Shown here in pieces: positions 12,612 through 22,473 of a stretch of 64,000 nucleotides of DNA (its first letter is position 1; each line of letters opens with the position of its first letter). The DNA comes from Sinohyriopsis cumingii (lineage: Eukaryota > Mollusca > Bivalvia > Unionida > Unionidae). The position numbers were made by a program, and so were the translations under genes. The notes under the pieces were generated by a model, which worked only from the letters and a program-made list of their open reading frames with translations, was not told the DNA's origin and did no database searches. The stretch spans positions 22,467,436 to 22,531,435 of the forward strand of contig CM068828.1 in NCBI GenBank assembly GCA_028554795.2, written 5' to 3'.

Positions 12612-13002
12612 TGTGAAATAAGTATGCTTTCGCTCTCAATGCCTTTATCAGATTCTAGCTGTTGGTAGTGACAGTTGGCCAGAACATTAATCCCAGGATT
12701 CTGGATATTTGATACCAGAGTCTGCCAAAAGGTTAGGTTCTGTTGTTTATAGTCCCATGGTTAACTGATCCTGGACCAGTTCATGCCCTTGGATAAGGCA
12801 CAAATGTTGAATTCATTAAGATCCTTTATATCTAACACTTACTAAAACAAGAGTAGAGTGGGAGAGTATGCAGTTATGTAGCTGGGCTTGGTGCTGTAAG
12901 CAACACTGGGTTTTTATCTTGAGAAGATCTTAGTTTTATTTTACATAAAGTTGTACGACCCCTTACTTGGTGTTTGTGTGTCCTTTGAACCCAAATATAA
13001 CA
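12612..13002 (+). repeat. 3' LTR of Gypsy element
   Basis: Begins TGTGAAATAAG and ends TATAACA; aligned by eye with the 5' LTR throughout. An extra stretch near 12765-12800 is absent from the 5' copy. Confidence 0.85.
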
Positions 13003-14402
13003 GCATGTATCAGAAGTCGTTGATAATATTATTTGTTATAACACAATTATTGCAGACTCAAGCATGTATGAAATATTTAGATATGAGTGAGTGAGTTGAC
13101 CTGATAATTTATTCGCCATTATTCTGATGAAAGGTCTGTGAGCGTGTGATTAATTCTCCTGAGATTATTGCAAAGAGACCAGATTATACGTCCCTTCTAA
13201 TTTTACAGAAAGCTTTCCGAATGGAAGTGAGAGGCGAATCAGAGAGAAGGAAGACACGTTGAGAACACGTGTGATGTCTATTGTGACGAAATTAGTTTGG
13301 GTGAAGGTGTAGTGCCGGATGTAAGCGTGGAAGATCGTTCCGGAAGTGCAAGGAGAACACAGAGAAGAGGGTACCGGAAGTACCAAAGGAAAGAAACAAG
13401 AGGCTGACACATGAGTAAGACAATCAACACCGAAGGGAAACACACTCTCTTAAGACTAATTTCATATGAGAATAGTAACTGGCAACGGAATAGGTCATTG
13501 CTTGCATTTGTCGAAAGAATTACGGTTAAGAAATTGTCGATGAAATAAATGAATCCGTTGATATTGTTATACCTTTCACCTTGAGTCATTTATACACCTA
13601 GACCGTCGGCAATACTGTATGGAGGCCCTGAACTATTTAAATTTAAATGGTCCGTCCTTCTCCGGTGTTAGAAATAATATCGTAGGAGGCACGTGACTTA
13701 ACGTTTTAGCTGTTTTATAACAAAGACTGTTTCTTGACGGCTAAGTATTGTTCTAAAAATACGTTTATTTGTACAGAACCCGTCCGTCTGTTCGTGATTT
13801 ACAAATATGTATGTATGCTGAGTGAGTGCACAATTTAGAACAATAATTTAGCAAACAGTTGATTTATCTCATCTGGAGCAGACGCCAATTTGCCGTCAAA
13901 TTTTAATTCAAACATCATTTGGAATATTTGCCCTTGTCAGGTTGTCTGATATACAACTTCAAAAAGTAGCATAACGTCTAATTCGGCTGTTTCATCTATG
14001 TTCTTGAAAATTGCTTCTTCATGAGCATGTATCGCAAATTCTTGAGTATTTCTAAATTCCCTTTTTGCAGTTTTATATTGTAAGTAAGATTTACAGTCAA
14101 GTCCTCGCGGCCTTCCATTTCTTATCTACTTTTTCTGAAGTATCAAGTTTTATTGTGAGCTTTCTTAACTTCAGGTGACCAATCGTATTGTGGAAATGTG
14201 GGAAAACAAGGATTACACTACTTTGGAGTCGCAATAGTAAACGTGTGAGGATTAAACTTTTCGATGGTAAGACCAGAAAGGCTACATCCCTTATTACATA
14301 AACTCATTTACTATTAATGTTTTTATTTATTTGCGGGTGTAATTAGAGGAGCGATACACATTCTGCTTTCAACAGTCTATCTACTTCAAGTTAATTGGCT
14401 AA
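13003..14402. other. Unassigned non-coding DNA
   Basis: No recognisable gene. Two overlapping minus-strand frames at 13165-13589 show no motif. A diverged partial copy of the 79-bp unit that follows is visible near 14190-14250. Confidence 0.5.
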
Positions 14403-14560
14403 TAATTTCTCAGATACACATTTAGACCAGGATGGAGAGGGACATGTGGGAAAACAAGAAATACATTACTTTGTCGCCGCATAATTTCTCAGATACACAT
14501 TTAGACCAGGATGGAGAGGGACATGTGGGAAAACAAGAAATACATTACTTTGCCGCCGCA
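14403..14560 (+). repeat. 79-bp tandem duplication
   Basis: Two almost identical 79-bp units starting taatttctcagatacaca, differing at about one base. High identity indicates a recent duplication. The 60-codon frame across it is a by-product. Confidence 0.9.
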
Positions 14561-15439
14561 ATAGTAAAAGTGCTGCACACAACGCGAGAATTTAAGCCTG
14601 TTAATTTATCGTGATTTGTAGAAAAAAAAAATTCACAGTCAACACCTCAGCCTAATATTCTTCTGCTCACAATTATATAGTCAAAATTGATCTGCATGGC
14701 TCGAACGTGTAACCCAGTCCTTTAGTTAATGCTGAGTTTTTAACGGTATGAAGTCGTTGTTGTCGACAGATGCTGTTGACTCGTTGCATTGTACCATACA
14801 CACCATGATGATAATGATTCTCTGTATCTGGTATTAAAATCTCCCGTGACTAATACTTCACCGCAACATGAGTAATATCCATAGAGGGATTCGTCTGAAT
14901 CAATACATTCTTTATATCAATTTAGATTTTCGACAGAGGGTAGTTACACGCTAAATATAAAGACTGAGATCTTTCATTGATCTCAATTCAATATCAATGA
15001 TTCAGTCATTATTGCAGTTTAGTCATTTTACTGAGTAGCCAAATTGTTTTATCACAATTTATACTCCACTTCTTCGACTTTTTTTTAGATTAAGCTGTTT
15101 TCTGTTTTCAGTATTATCCATCTTTGTACAACATACGTAATCACTATGTAGTTATCTATAAATTTACTTATTTGTTTTTTCAAATTGTGTTCACATATTA
15201 CAGCGACATTACACTTAATAGTCAAGTAAATTACTAACACATCATGCAGAGTACATAATTCCCTTGATGTTCTAAATAAGAATGTTGAGAATATTGTATA
15301 CATCGGCAAGCAAGCAGAACTGTACAACAGTAATCTTGGGATATACGTTATTGGCATTTGGACTTACATATGTTTTATACAGTAAATAATATGTGAACCT
15401 GTACAACTATCAACGCTAATTACCACTCTCTGTGCTTTT
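14561..15439. other. Unassigned non-coding DNA
   Basis: AT-rich, no motif-bearing frame; nothing recognised. Confidence 0.5.
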
Positions 15440-16319
15440 TTAGTCACTCGTAGACGTCAAATTTGTCATGCATATGATCGTAGCCAAAGTCATCATGGTC
15501 GCTGTCTTGGTACTGATAATAACAGTCATCATCATCATCGTCGTCCTCGTCGTCCGTGTCGTGGTGTTCGATATATCTGCTCCTTCAACCTCATTTTTTG
15601 GTTCACTCTTGAATTTTTTCCCTGAATTAACTGACGTCGCCTTCGTGATTTCCTCTATATGTTTTCTGTTGGTTGTATTTTGCACGCAGCTGGTTTCTTG
15701 TGAGCTAACGTCGATATGGTATACCATTCAGGTAAATAAAGTTTTCGCTTTCTATTATATTTGTTTCTTCCGCGGGAAGATTTATCTTCACTTTTACGTT
15801 TTGTCTATTATTATAATGGAAAATACGAATTACAATCGGATGAAGCCTTCCTTCTTCCAAAATATGATGTTATCCTTGCACTTTTAGTTCGATTAACGAT
15901 GCTTCTTAGCTAATAATTGTACTGTGCCGTACTCCAATAAAGACTTAACTAGTATCATCAGTTCTTTCTTCGTTTTTACAAAGGTCATGGATTTGTTTTT
16001 CTTGTCGAAAATAATTTCCTCTAGAATCAGTTGGATCACTGATGCTCGAAAAAAAGGAAATGTGCTATTTTTGGTTTTGACTGTATGGTTCATGGCTGTC
16101 TCTGGAATCGCTATCTTAATACGACTGTTGGGGATCATGTTTGCGGTTTCTGTCATCTGTATAGTTGAATTTCGATTGTCTCCAACCATTCTTTTTCTTT
16201 CTTGTGGATATTGTGTTGTTGAAGTAACAATGCTCTCAGTTAGATGCGATATGTTCGCGTCTCTTGGCATACCTGGAACAGGGTATGAGCTTAAGTGTCA
16301 TCCAGTGGATTCAACATAA
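15440..16319 (-). pseudogene. Possible remnant of an unidentified nuclear-type protein gene
   Basis: Read on the minus strand, several open stretches follow one another in different frames: 16270-15893 (125 codons), a basic piece near 15780 (RGRNKYNRKRKLYLPEWY), a Lys/Glu-rich piece at 15727-15570, and a terminal acidic run with about seven Asp in a row followed by Tyr- and His-rich sequence ending in FDVYE and a stop near 15441. Basic and acidic low-complexity segments of this kind are common in nuclear proteins, but I recognise no domain. Possible splice acceptor: ccctgttccag at about 16282. It could be exons plus introns, a pseudogene, or chance. The same strand and order as 29418-29870 suggests one disrupted gene. 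Confidence 0.3.
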
Positions 16320-16329
16320 ATAAAAGCGA

Positions 16330-16488
16330 TATGTACCTTTCAGTCATATTGTTTAAAGCTTACTTGTGAAGCTGTTTCTTGTATGGGTGTCAGATTGTTT
16401 ATTTTGAATGCTTACTTGTGAAGCTGTGTCTGGTATGGGTGTCAGATTGTTTATTTTAAATGCTTACTTGTGAAGCTGTGTCTGGTAT
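16330..16488 (+). repeat. 52-bp tandem repeat hit by the Polinton
   Basis: About 2.7 units containing gcttacttgtgaagctgtgt and ctggtatgggtgtcagattg. The Polinton is inserted inside the last unit, exactly after ctggtat; the interrupted unit resumes in diverged form at 29411. Confidence 0.8.
16482..16488. repeat. Target-site duplication, left
   Basis: ctggtat, repeated at 29411-29417. Polintons normally duplicate 6 bp; the seventh base may be chance identity. Confidence 0.85.
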
Positions 16489-16783
16489 AGCAGCAGGGAG
16501 GGCGAACAGACCTAGGGACTGCGACAAGAAATAAATCTTCCAGAGAAATCTAATCCGGAGAAAGGCTTTATTTACCGAATAAAGGCTTCCTGGAAGAGTT
16601 ACATCGTTATTGACGCTCAATCCGAAAATAAACCTTAGTTCGAAGATCTAGCTGCAGAATTATTTGTTCAGGATTTTTTTTATTTTACCGATTTAAGATT
16701 GACGACCAACTATCGGTAGACGCCCTCCCTGCTGCTGTCGTGTCTAAATGGATTTTAGATTTCAGAATATTAAAATATTCTAT
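16489..16783 (+). repeat. Polinton left terminal inverted repeat
   Basis: Matches the reverse complement of 29115-29410 with only a few differences. The outer 16 bases agcagcagggagggcg recur inverted at 16721-16736, so the repeat has a nested inverted pair. A short hairpin (gctttattt / gaataaagc) lies near 16565-16585. The ATPase stop codon falls inside its inner edge. Confidence 0.97.
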
Positions 16784-17432
16784 CTAGGCCGACTCGATAT
16801 CTGGTTCGTGGATCACATAAATTCACCGTCACAAATCCATACGGCGTAGACTGAGCTCGTCCAAAGAAATTTTTGAATTTATTTATATCCATGTCGCCGC
16901 TACACCACGTTTGATGAATGTTTCTCAGCATATGTGTATCTACGCCGTTGAAGATTGCTAACATGTTACAATTGTCTCTGATTACTTTAGGAATTTGTGT
17001 ATATCTCTGAGTCACATAAATAACATCAGTGTTTTAATGACGTCCACGAGAGAATATTCTAGCAGGATTCGATTGTTTATCTAACATGACATCGTCGTAG
17101 ACTACTAAATTATTTATCGAACCATCTAAGGCATCAACCGATGATGCTTCTTCTATATCAGTGATGAAATCAATTATATTCTCGCCGTTATTCAACAACG
17201 CTGCGTTCTCATTAAATTCTTTAAGTACCTGATAACATCGTTGATCATCTACGGATGGTGCAACTAAATATAATTTATCCCATTTTAGCCATCTCATTAT
17301 CAGATTCAACAATAATTGTGTTTTACCTGACCCAGATGGTCCTATAATAATCATTCTAATCGAATTAGGTAATGCAGCATGATGTTTCACTGGAACAGAT
17401 TTCTTCGTGGCCGAAAAATCAATTACATTCAT
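16770..17432 (-). pseudogene. ATP: Polinton packaging ATPase (A32/FtsK-HerA type), one in-frame stop
   Basis: The product would pump element DNA into a capsid. The N-terminal 132 codons hold the Walker A loop IIIGPSGSGKT (residues 28-38) and Walker B NNLVVYDDVM (about 107-116). A TAA then ends the frame at 17034. The same frame continues after the stop with DVIYVTQRYTQIPKVIRDNC and closes with RYRVGLDRIF, giving about 220 codons in all, normal for this family. The Gln/Arg-rich VTQRYTQIP region is the sensor-like segment of the family. The stop codon lies in the inner edge of the terminal repeat. It is transcribed divergently from the zinc-ribbon frame, with 14 bases between start codons. Only the single stop breaks it. 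Confidence 0.9.
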
Positions 17433-17446
17433 GATATAAATATATT

Positions 17447-17758
17447 ATGAATTTATATTGTGTACGATGTAGAACACGAACACCAACGGTGGATCTAGCT
17501 ACTGTTGTCACAAAAAATAATAGATCAGCTGTTACTGGTAAATGTGAAATATGTGGTACAAAAAAGTTTAGATTCTCCTCATCGGACGAAAAACTAACTA
17601 AATCAGAAACCATTAAAAAAAAAGAAGAAAATACGGAGGTGACGTCACATCAAAATTATCGTCGTTACCAGGATTCTTTTGGTCCAAATATCCAGGAGAA
17701 AAACATCTACCAGGATACAATTACTGCGGACCAGGTACCAGACTCGATATCAGATTAA
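17447..17758 (+). CDS. Zinc-ribbon protein (DUF5679-like), N-terminal part of PLA2 gene
   Basis: The first 45 residues carry YCVRCR and GKCEICGTKKF, a four-Cys zinc ribbon like the DUF5679 domain found in adenovirus-like and Polinton proteins. After a Lys/Glu-rich linker the frame passes through nine A residues (17615-17623); beyond this point its sequence has no sense as a domain, whereas the -1 frame encodes phospholipase A2. So the annotated C-terminus from about residue 58 is probably out of frame. Either ribosomes shift -1 on the A tract or one base is missing here. Divergent with the ATPase gene. Confidence 0.7.
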   Translation: MNLYCVRCRTRTPTVDLATVVTKNNRSAVTGKCEICGTKKFRFSSSDEKLTKSETIKKKEENTEVTSHQNYRRYQDSFGPNIQEKNIYQDTITADQVPDSISD

Positions 17759-17988
17759 ATGATCAAGATCAACCGAATCCTGGTGAGGATCCTGTAAATG
17801 CAATTGATCGAGCGTGTCATATTCATGATATCGCATATCGAAGTAAGGATCTACAACAGCGACATCTAGCTGACATTAAATTAATTCATGCGTTAAATTC
17901 GATAAAAAATAAAATTCTCAGAGAAAGATTGGCCAGCTGGATAATAAATGCTGCTTTGAAAAGTAAATTAGTTCTAGGTGCTGGTTAG
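17617..17988 (+). CDS. Phospholipase A2 domain, parvovirus VP1-like
   Basis: This frame opens just after a TAA at 17614 and has no usable ATG before the domain, so it is expected to be read as an extension of the zinc-ribbon frame. It begins with a basic KKRRK cluster, then LPGYNYCGPGTRL (calcium-binding loop with the GPG motif) and ACHIHDIAYRS (catalytic HD dyad and Tyr), followed by a helix HLADIKLIHAL. This is the arrangement of parvovirus VP1-type secreted PLA2 domains, which help virions breach endosomal membranes; a virion-entry role here is inference. It ends six bases before the integrase ATG, suggesting one transcript. Confidence 0.8.
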   Translation, partial: KKRRKYGGDVTSKLSSLPGFFWSKYPGEKHLPGYNYCGPGTRLDIRLNDQDQPNPGEDPVNAIDRACHIHDIAYRSKDLQQRHLADIKLIHALNSIKNKILRERLASWIINAALKSKLVLGAG

Positions 17989-17994
17989 TATTAT

Positions 17995-18940
17995 ATGGAA
18001 GAGATTTATTATTCTCCTGTTGGATTTTGGAAAGGTAAATCAGCAATCAAAAAACTAGCAAAAGCTGCTAAAGTGAAACCATCAGTAGCTGCTACGTGGT
18101 TAGCTAAACAGGCTATATGGCAGATTTATTTACCACCACCCAAACGAATAGAATACGCGCACTTTGACGTCAGCGTTCCAAATGACGTTCATCAGGCTGA
18201 TATCTTGTTTCTACCACATGATACCGTTAACGATAAGACCTACAAATATGTGATAACCGTAGTTGATATCGCTAGTAGATACAAAGAAGCTGAACCTCTG
18301 ATAACTAAAACAGCATATGAGGTAGCTAATGCTTTTGAAAAAATATATCAACGAGGTCCATTAACGTGGCCGAGATTACTTCAGGTTGATCCTGGGAGAG
18401 AATTCCTTGGTGCTGTTACTCATTTGTTGAACAAAAAAAAATGTTGCAATACGACGCGGTAAAGTTAACATTCACAACGATCGGGCTATTGCTGAGCGAT
18501 TCAACAAAACACTAGCTGAAAAATTATTTGGTTATCAATATGCAAGAGAATTTATTCACCATAAACTGGGTCGTCAGATTACCGAGTGTTATTTCAGCGA
18601 TAAAAAACGAGATAACAAGATCGATAAACATGAAACCAGCAATAGCTATACAAAAACAAATTTTATACCGATCCGTAGAAAGGATTTTTCAATTCGACCG
18701 GTCCTCTGCGATGTTATCGTTCGATATTTATATAAACATGGTGAAGCCGAGGGTGGCAGAAAAAGAGCAACAGATCCTATTTGGAGTGTAACAACACACA
18801 GAATAGTATCTGTAACGAGATCATCAGGTAGACCGGCTATCTACATGTTTGATGTTTTTGGTCCTCAACGTGGTTTTACACGAGAAGAATTACAAGTAAT
18901 TCCGGTTGATACTCAGTTACCGCCTCAGTCGCTTAAATAA
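17995..18940 (+). pseudogene. INT: Polinton retrovirus-type integrase, frames broken
   Basis: DDE-type integrase that inserts the element's DNA ends. The intact N-terminal 155 codons carry a helix-turn-helix-like segment (AIKKLAKAAKVKPSVAATWL), the first catalytic Asp region HQADILFLPHD (residues 66-76), VVDIASRYKEAEPL, and the second Asp in LLQVDPGREFLG. The frame ends after nine A residues at 18433-18441. The catalytic Glu region DRAIAERFNKTLAEKLF follows in a second frame. Sequence matching the family's next block, NWVVRLPSVISAIKNEITR, is in a third frame (about 18555-18665), and GEAEGGRKRATDPIW returns to the second. So one frame change plus a compensating pair. No HHCC finger or chromodomain seen. 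Its 3' end overlaps the polymerase gene's 3' end by about 16 bases. Confidence 0.88.
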
Positions 18941-19089
18941 TCAATTCCGCGTCTGTTACACTCTAAACAGACTAGAGTAACATTTTTTCTGTTGCGTCCC
19001 AGATTATTATTCATTCTATCCACGGTAAATTGTCTTGAATCATTCTTTTGATACGTCCAAGTCATAATACAATTACAACCGGAACAGTG
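18925..19089 (-). pseudogene. HNH/zinc-ribbon domain at the C-terminus of the polymerase-helicase gene
   Basis: After a frame change at an A8 tract (about 19091-19098) the same strand encodes HCSGCNCIMTW, then RQFTVDRMNNNLGR and NVTLVCLECNRRG, ending at a TGA at 18925. Two Cys pairs flank an FTVDR strand and an Asn-rich turn, the layout of HNH/endonuclease VII-like nucleases. The usual catalytic His before the D/N position is not obvious, so it may be a structural zinc domain. It overlaps the integrase stop by about 16 bases in a convergent arrangement. Whether it is truly fused or a separate small gene depends on the frame change. Confidence 0.65.
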
Positions 19090-19125
19090 ATTTTTTTTGT
19101 TTTTCTTTCAGTGATAAAATGAAAT

Positions 19126-20454
19126 TTACATCCAGATCAAATTCATGATTATTTTTCTTATCAGATTGTTTATAGCTGAATAATTTTTTTTAATCATATA
19201 TTCGTTGGTTTCGTCGCTAATAACTGATCTATCTAAGGTGATTCTACCCAACTGAGATATTTTTCTCACTCTGGATACATCTAAATATACCAGATTAGAC
19301 CATTCGATGTAGTCGTCCACAATCCAAACCTGAGTATCAGAGATAGTTAATCCCTGTGAAGAATGTATGTCATAGTGTATCCCAACGTCCACGAAGATTT
19401 TTCTGCACCAAGCATATCGTTAACGAAATAAATATCAACGACGACGATATCATTCAATACAAGATTCTGCTTACCTTTACCAGGTATATCGACGTCGATA
19501 TTTTATAATCTGGTATCAATTGGTCTATAACACAGCGGAACAGGCATCGATGGGAATTTTTCCTGATGTATCTTGAATAGTTTTTGTTGAAGTACGTCTC
19601 TGATTATTTTTCTGCTAGCTACTATCAGATCATTTGGCGTCCACGTTGATAAAAAATCTTTCATCGATGTTTCCGGGATTACTTCTCTCATTACATCACA
19701 TTGGATCTTGATTTTAATCGAATTAGTTTTTTGAATTCACTTAATCTACCATCAAGTGATCTATAATCAGTGTCGACCTCCTCATAGTAATCAACGAAAT
19801 TTTTCAGCCACGTATGAGGAGATTCGCCATCAATAGGATTTGGTTGACCGTGATCTCCACACATTATCACAGCAGTATTTTTGTTAATAGCCACTCTAGG
19901 AACATTTTCAGTGTACCAACAAATACCGTACAAACCTCATCCCATATAATTGTTTTATTTATATATTTTTCTCCCATCCTAGACGGATTCCACGCACCAC
20001 CGTTATATTTGAAAAAACTGTGATACGTACACGAATTTACCCCTCGCTGTTTCATTTCTCGTGCTAACCGATGCGTTGGTGTCAGAACGATCATATCAGA
20101 GTTCTTAAATAATTCAATCATTCTGGTTGTTTTACCTGATCCATCTGGTCCGTTTATGTAGACCATTTTGTATCTTGCAGCAGGATCATGCACAGATGGT
20201 GCTGTTGATGTTTCTGATACGCTATCTGAGTAGTATTTTTCTTCATCAGCTACATCAGCATCTTCACAATAATGTAAAATATATTCATCCTTCACTCGCC
20301 ATGTTCCCCATGATCCATCTCCGGTTAGTTTTTCTAACTCCGGTAGATATTTGTTATCAGTATAAAACGAATCTGTTGCTACTCTAACCGAGGTATCAGG
20401 AAATTTATTTATCATCGATAAAAGATTTATACTCGCGTACGCCAACATCGACGA
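19126..20454 (-). pseudogene. Superfamily-1 helicase domain fused to the DNA polymerase
   Basis: Continues the polymerase frame after motif C with only about 70 residues between. Motif I is YINGPDGSGKTTRM (about 20151), a helicase Ia-like segment is DMIVLTPTHRLAREM, and motif II is KTIIWDEV (about 19950). A frame change follows. Motif III is VIMCGDHGQPNPI (about 19861). After further frame changes and a TAA at about 19503, the C-terminal motifs appear: HSSQGLTI (motif V) and NLVYLDVSRVRKISQLGR (motif VI) at 19392-19126. The pattern fits Pif1/RecD/UvrD-like SF1 helicases. The role would be unwinding ahead of the fused polymerase; that is inference. At least three frame changes and one stop break it. 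Confidence 0.85.
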
Positions 20455-22126
20455 TCATAAATGAACATACTGAGGTGATTCTCCCTCAAGATAATTAACC
20501 ACGGTACCTAACTTCGTTCCATCTGCGACATAAATATCTTCTCTGGTACAAAATATGCCTCTCTCAGCGGTATCAGCTATTATAGAATCTAACTCAGCTT
20601 CGTCCATGATCAATCTACAGTTACGTCGCTGATAATCATAAGCACCACCCTGGGTGAATTTGCCAATAATTTTTCTACCTAAATCCTTTGCGTCGTCATG
20701 CTCAGTTGGCAGCCAAACATCAAATTGTTTCTGATACGAAATAATTGCTTCGCTGACTGTCAATGACGTTAACATGACAGAATCCAGCATATACCTCAAT
20801 AATACTATCGGAACCCATTTTTGTTCTGATAATTGTCTTCCAAACCAAACATAACATATTTTGTGTAACCCTGTGACGAACTTGAACGATGTAACCTTAG
20901 CAAATCCTGTCAGGGTGAAATCCGGTAACGGACCATTAATTGATACCCTGGTCATCTCGTCGCACGGATGGCCAAATTGAGTGAAGTATTTGTTGCATTC
21001 TCCCATTCCTAAGAAACTACCTGGGTAACATGCTATCATGTCAAACGAAATCATATTGATAAAATTGTAATCAGTGTTCCATAATCCACCATGACCATAT
21101 TCGACGTAACTCTGCTGAATATCTTTAAGAAAATCTTTTCTGGTTGGTTTCCATGAATTTTTCTCTCTTGCTGCGTGGGCAAAAACAGACGGAATAGTGA
21201 AACAATTAACAAGTAATTCTTTATTTACTGAGTATTTTTCTGCTATCTCCGTCATCGAATCATGTAATTTTTCACTTCGATAAGTATCTCCGTTGGGCCT
21301 GACGAACTGATCATATCGATCATCGCTGGAGAACAACCAGACAGATACTGGATCTGATTTACTTATCTCATAAATAAAAACAAACATATTTCCCGCAGCG
21401 GCAGAATAGAATTTAATAACACGATCTCGAGGGAAAACAGTCACTGCGCTACTCCAAGCATGTGAGTTATGATCAACTATTTCGATAGGAGATCCTTTGG
21501 ATTTGTACGCAGATGAATACAATATCTCACCCGATATCGTTTTCACCGTGATGGGGAATTTTAATTTTGCTGATAACGTAGCAACGTCACTTATTGATGC
21601 ACCATCAACAACTGATTCTGCCCATGTGTTTATTTTTTCTTTTCTTAAATCTGTTAGACCGTTACCACGTTTTATGTTCGTAAAGTGTTCTATCACTCGT
21701 TCAGCTACACATTTTCATCTTAGCAAGATTCTCAGCAATAGGTTTATTTAGTCTGTAGATGCCATAAACAACAGCTGCTACAGGATATGCTCGTACGTAA
21801 TACGGTTTATCTATGCCTGTCAATAATTCTGGTTTAGAATTATTACTCACCGTGGCAGATTTTTTTCCATTAATTACAGGATCTCGTTTATCACCAGTAA
21901 TCCAAACGTCATTTTCATTATTCACAATAAATTTTATTCTGAATATGTATTTATCACTACCGAGCGAATCAATTATCTTTTTAGCTCGTGTATCGTTCAT
22001 CGTATTATCTATATCAGCTGCTTTCCACGTCGACCATACATGAGCTGCTCCATCATCGTAGAATTATTTCTTAGCCTGATCTAGTTCAGGAATAATATAT
22101 TCTACTTCACCAAGATCAAATACCAT
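20455..22126 (-). pseudogene. pPolB: Polinton family-B DNA polymerase, N-terminal and palm region
   Basis: Replicative DNA polymerase of the element, expected to be protein-primed. The likely start is ATG at 22126, because the frame from there has protein-like composition and a single TAA at 22064-22066 precedes the open run from 22000. A frame change near 21705-21715 joins to the 413-codon run 21696-20455. Within that run, palm motif A is ISFDMIACYPGSFLG (about 21050-21010), a motif-B-like KxxxG segment is GRKIIGKFTQGG (about 20676), and a TGA at 20455-20457 interrupts the frame just before motif C, which continues in frame at 20448 (VRVATDSFYT). A clear 3'-5' exonuclease motif set is not visible. 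The gene then runs without a break in sense into a helicase. Confidence 0.85.
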
Positions 22127-22163
22127 TTGTTATATTTTAAACAAGTATATCTTTAAATATATA
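22127..22163. promoter_or_regulatory. Short divergent promoter interval
   Basis: Only 37 AT-rich bases separate the polymerase ATG (minus strand) and the Cys-rich ORF ATG (plus strand), with ttatatttta and ttaaatatata. Any shared bidirectional promoter must lie here or inside the genes. Confidence 0.4.
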
Positions 22164-22450
22164 ATGAATAACTACAAATGGCTCATGGTTGGTTCGTTTA
22201 TTTGTTGTAATAGATCATGCAGAAAAGAGTACTGCGGAATTCATTTAGCTTATATACGACGAGGCGGAGTTGGGCCTACGAGATGTATCAGATGTAACAT
22301 TGGAATTCGTGGAAAGACTAGAATATGCGCAGAATGTGGTGGAAAAAATATCGAGAGCTAAAACGGCATTACGATAAAAAATCTCCTGATAGTAGTATTG
22401 CTATCAAGCGTGAAGAAGATTATTTAAGTAGGTTCTCAGACAAACTTTGA
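22164..22450 (+). CDS. Cys-rich putative zinc-binding protein, Polinton ORF
   Basis: The first frame (22164-22361) encodes 65 residues with nine Cys, including CCNRSC, CIRCN and ICAECGGK, suggesting two or three zinc sites. Just after the last pair, an A6 run at 22343-22348 seems to hide a frame change: the neighbouring frame stays open as a basic tail (KYRELKRHYDKKS to SRFSDKL) until TGA at 22448. Total would be about 95 codons. It starts divergently 37 bases from the polymerase gene. No family name is recognised; a DNA- or RNA-binding regulatory role is possible only by composition. Confidence 0.6.
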
Positions 22451-22473
22451 TTTAAACAAATGGTATATTGTAT

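Larger units (their letters stand above)
7856..13002 (+). mobile_element. Decayed Gypsy LTR retrotransposon, GMR1-like domain order
   Basis: Two LTRs (7856-8216 and 12612-13002) bracket gag, protease, integrase, reverse transcriptase and RNase H remnants on the plus strand. Integrase precedes reverse transcriptase, unlike standard Gypsy elements and like the GMR1 clade. Every coding block carries stops or frame changes. A possible 4-bp target duplication gcat lies at 7853-7856 and 13003-13006, which would shift the left LTR edge by one base. The LTRs differ by many substitutions and a roughly 30-bp indel, so the insertion is old. Confidence 0.85.

Noticed and set aside
15468-15887. Plus-strand hydrophobic ORF looking like a membrane protein
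   Set aside because: Its Ile/Val-rich part is the complement of an acidic GAT/GAC repeat; the minus-strand reading is more protein-like.
17995-18940. C-terminal chromodomain in the Polinton integrase
   Set aside because: The C-terminal region after RATDPIW shows no chromodomain aromatic cage pattern.
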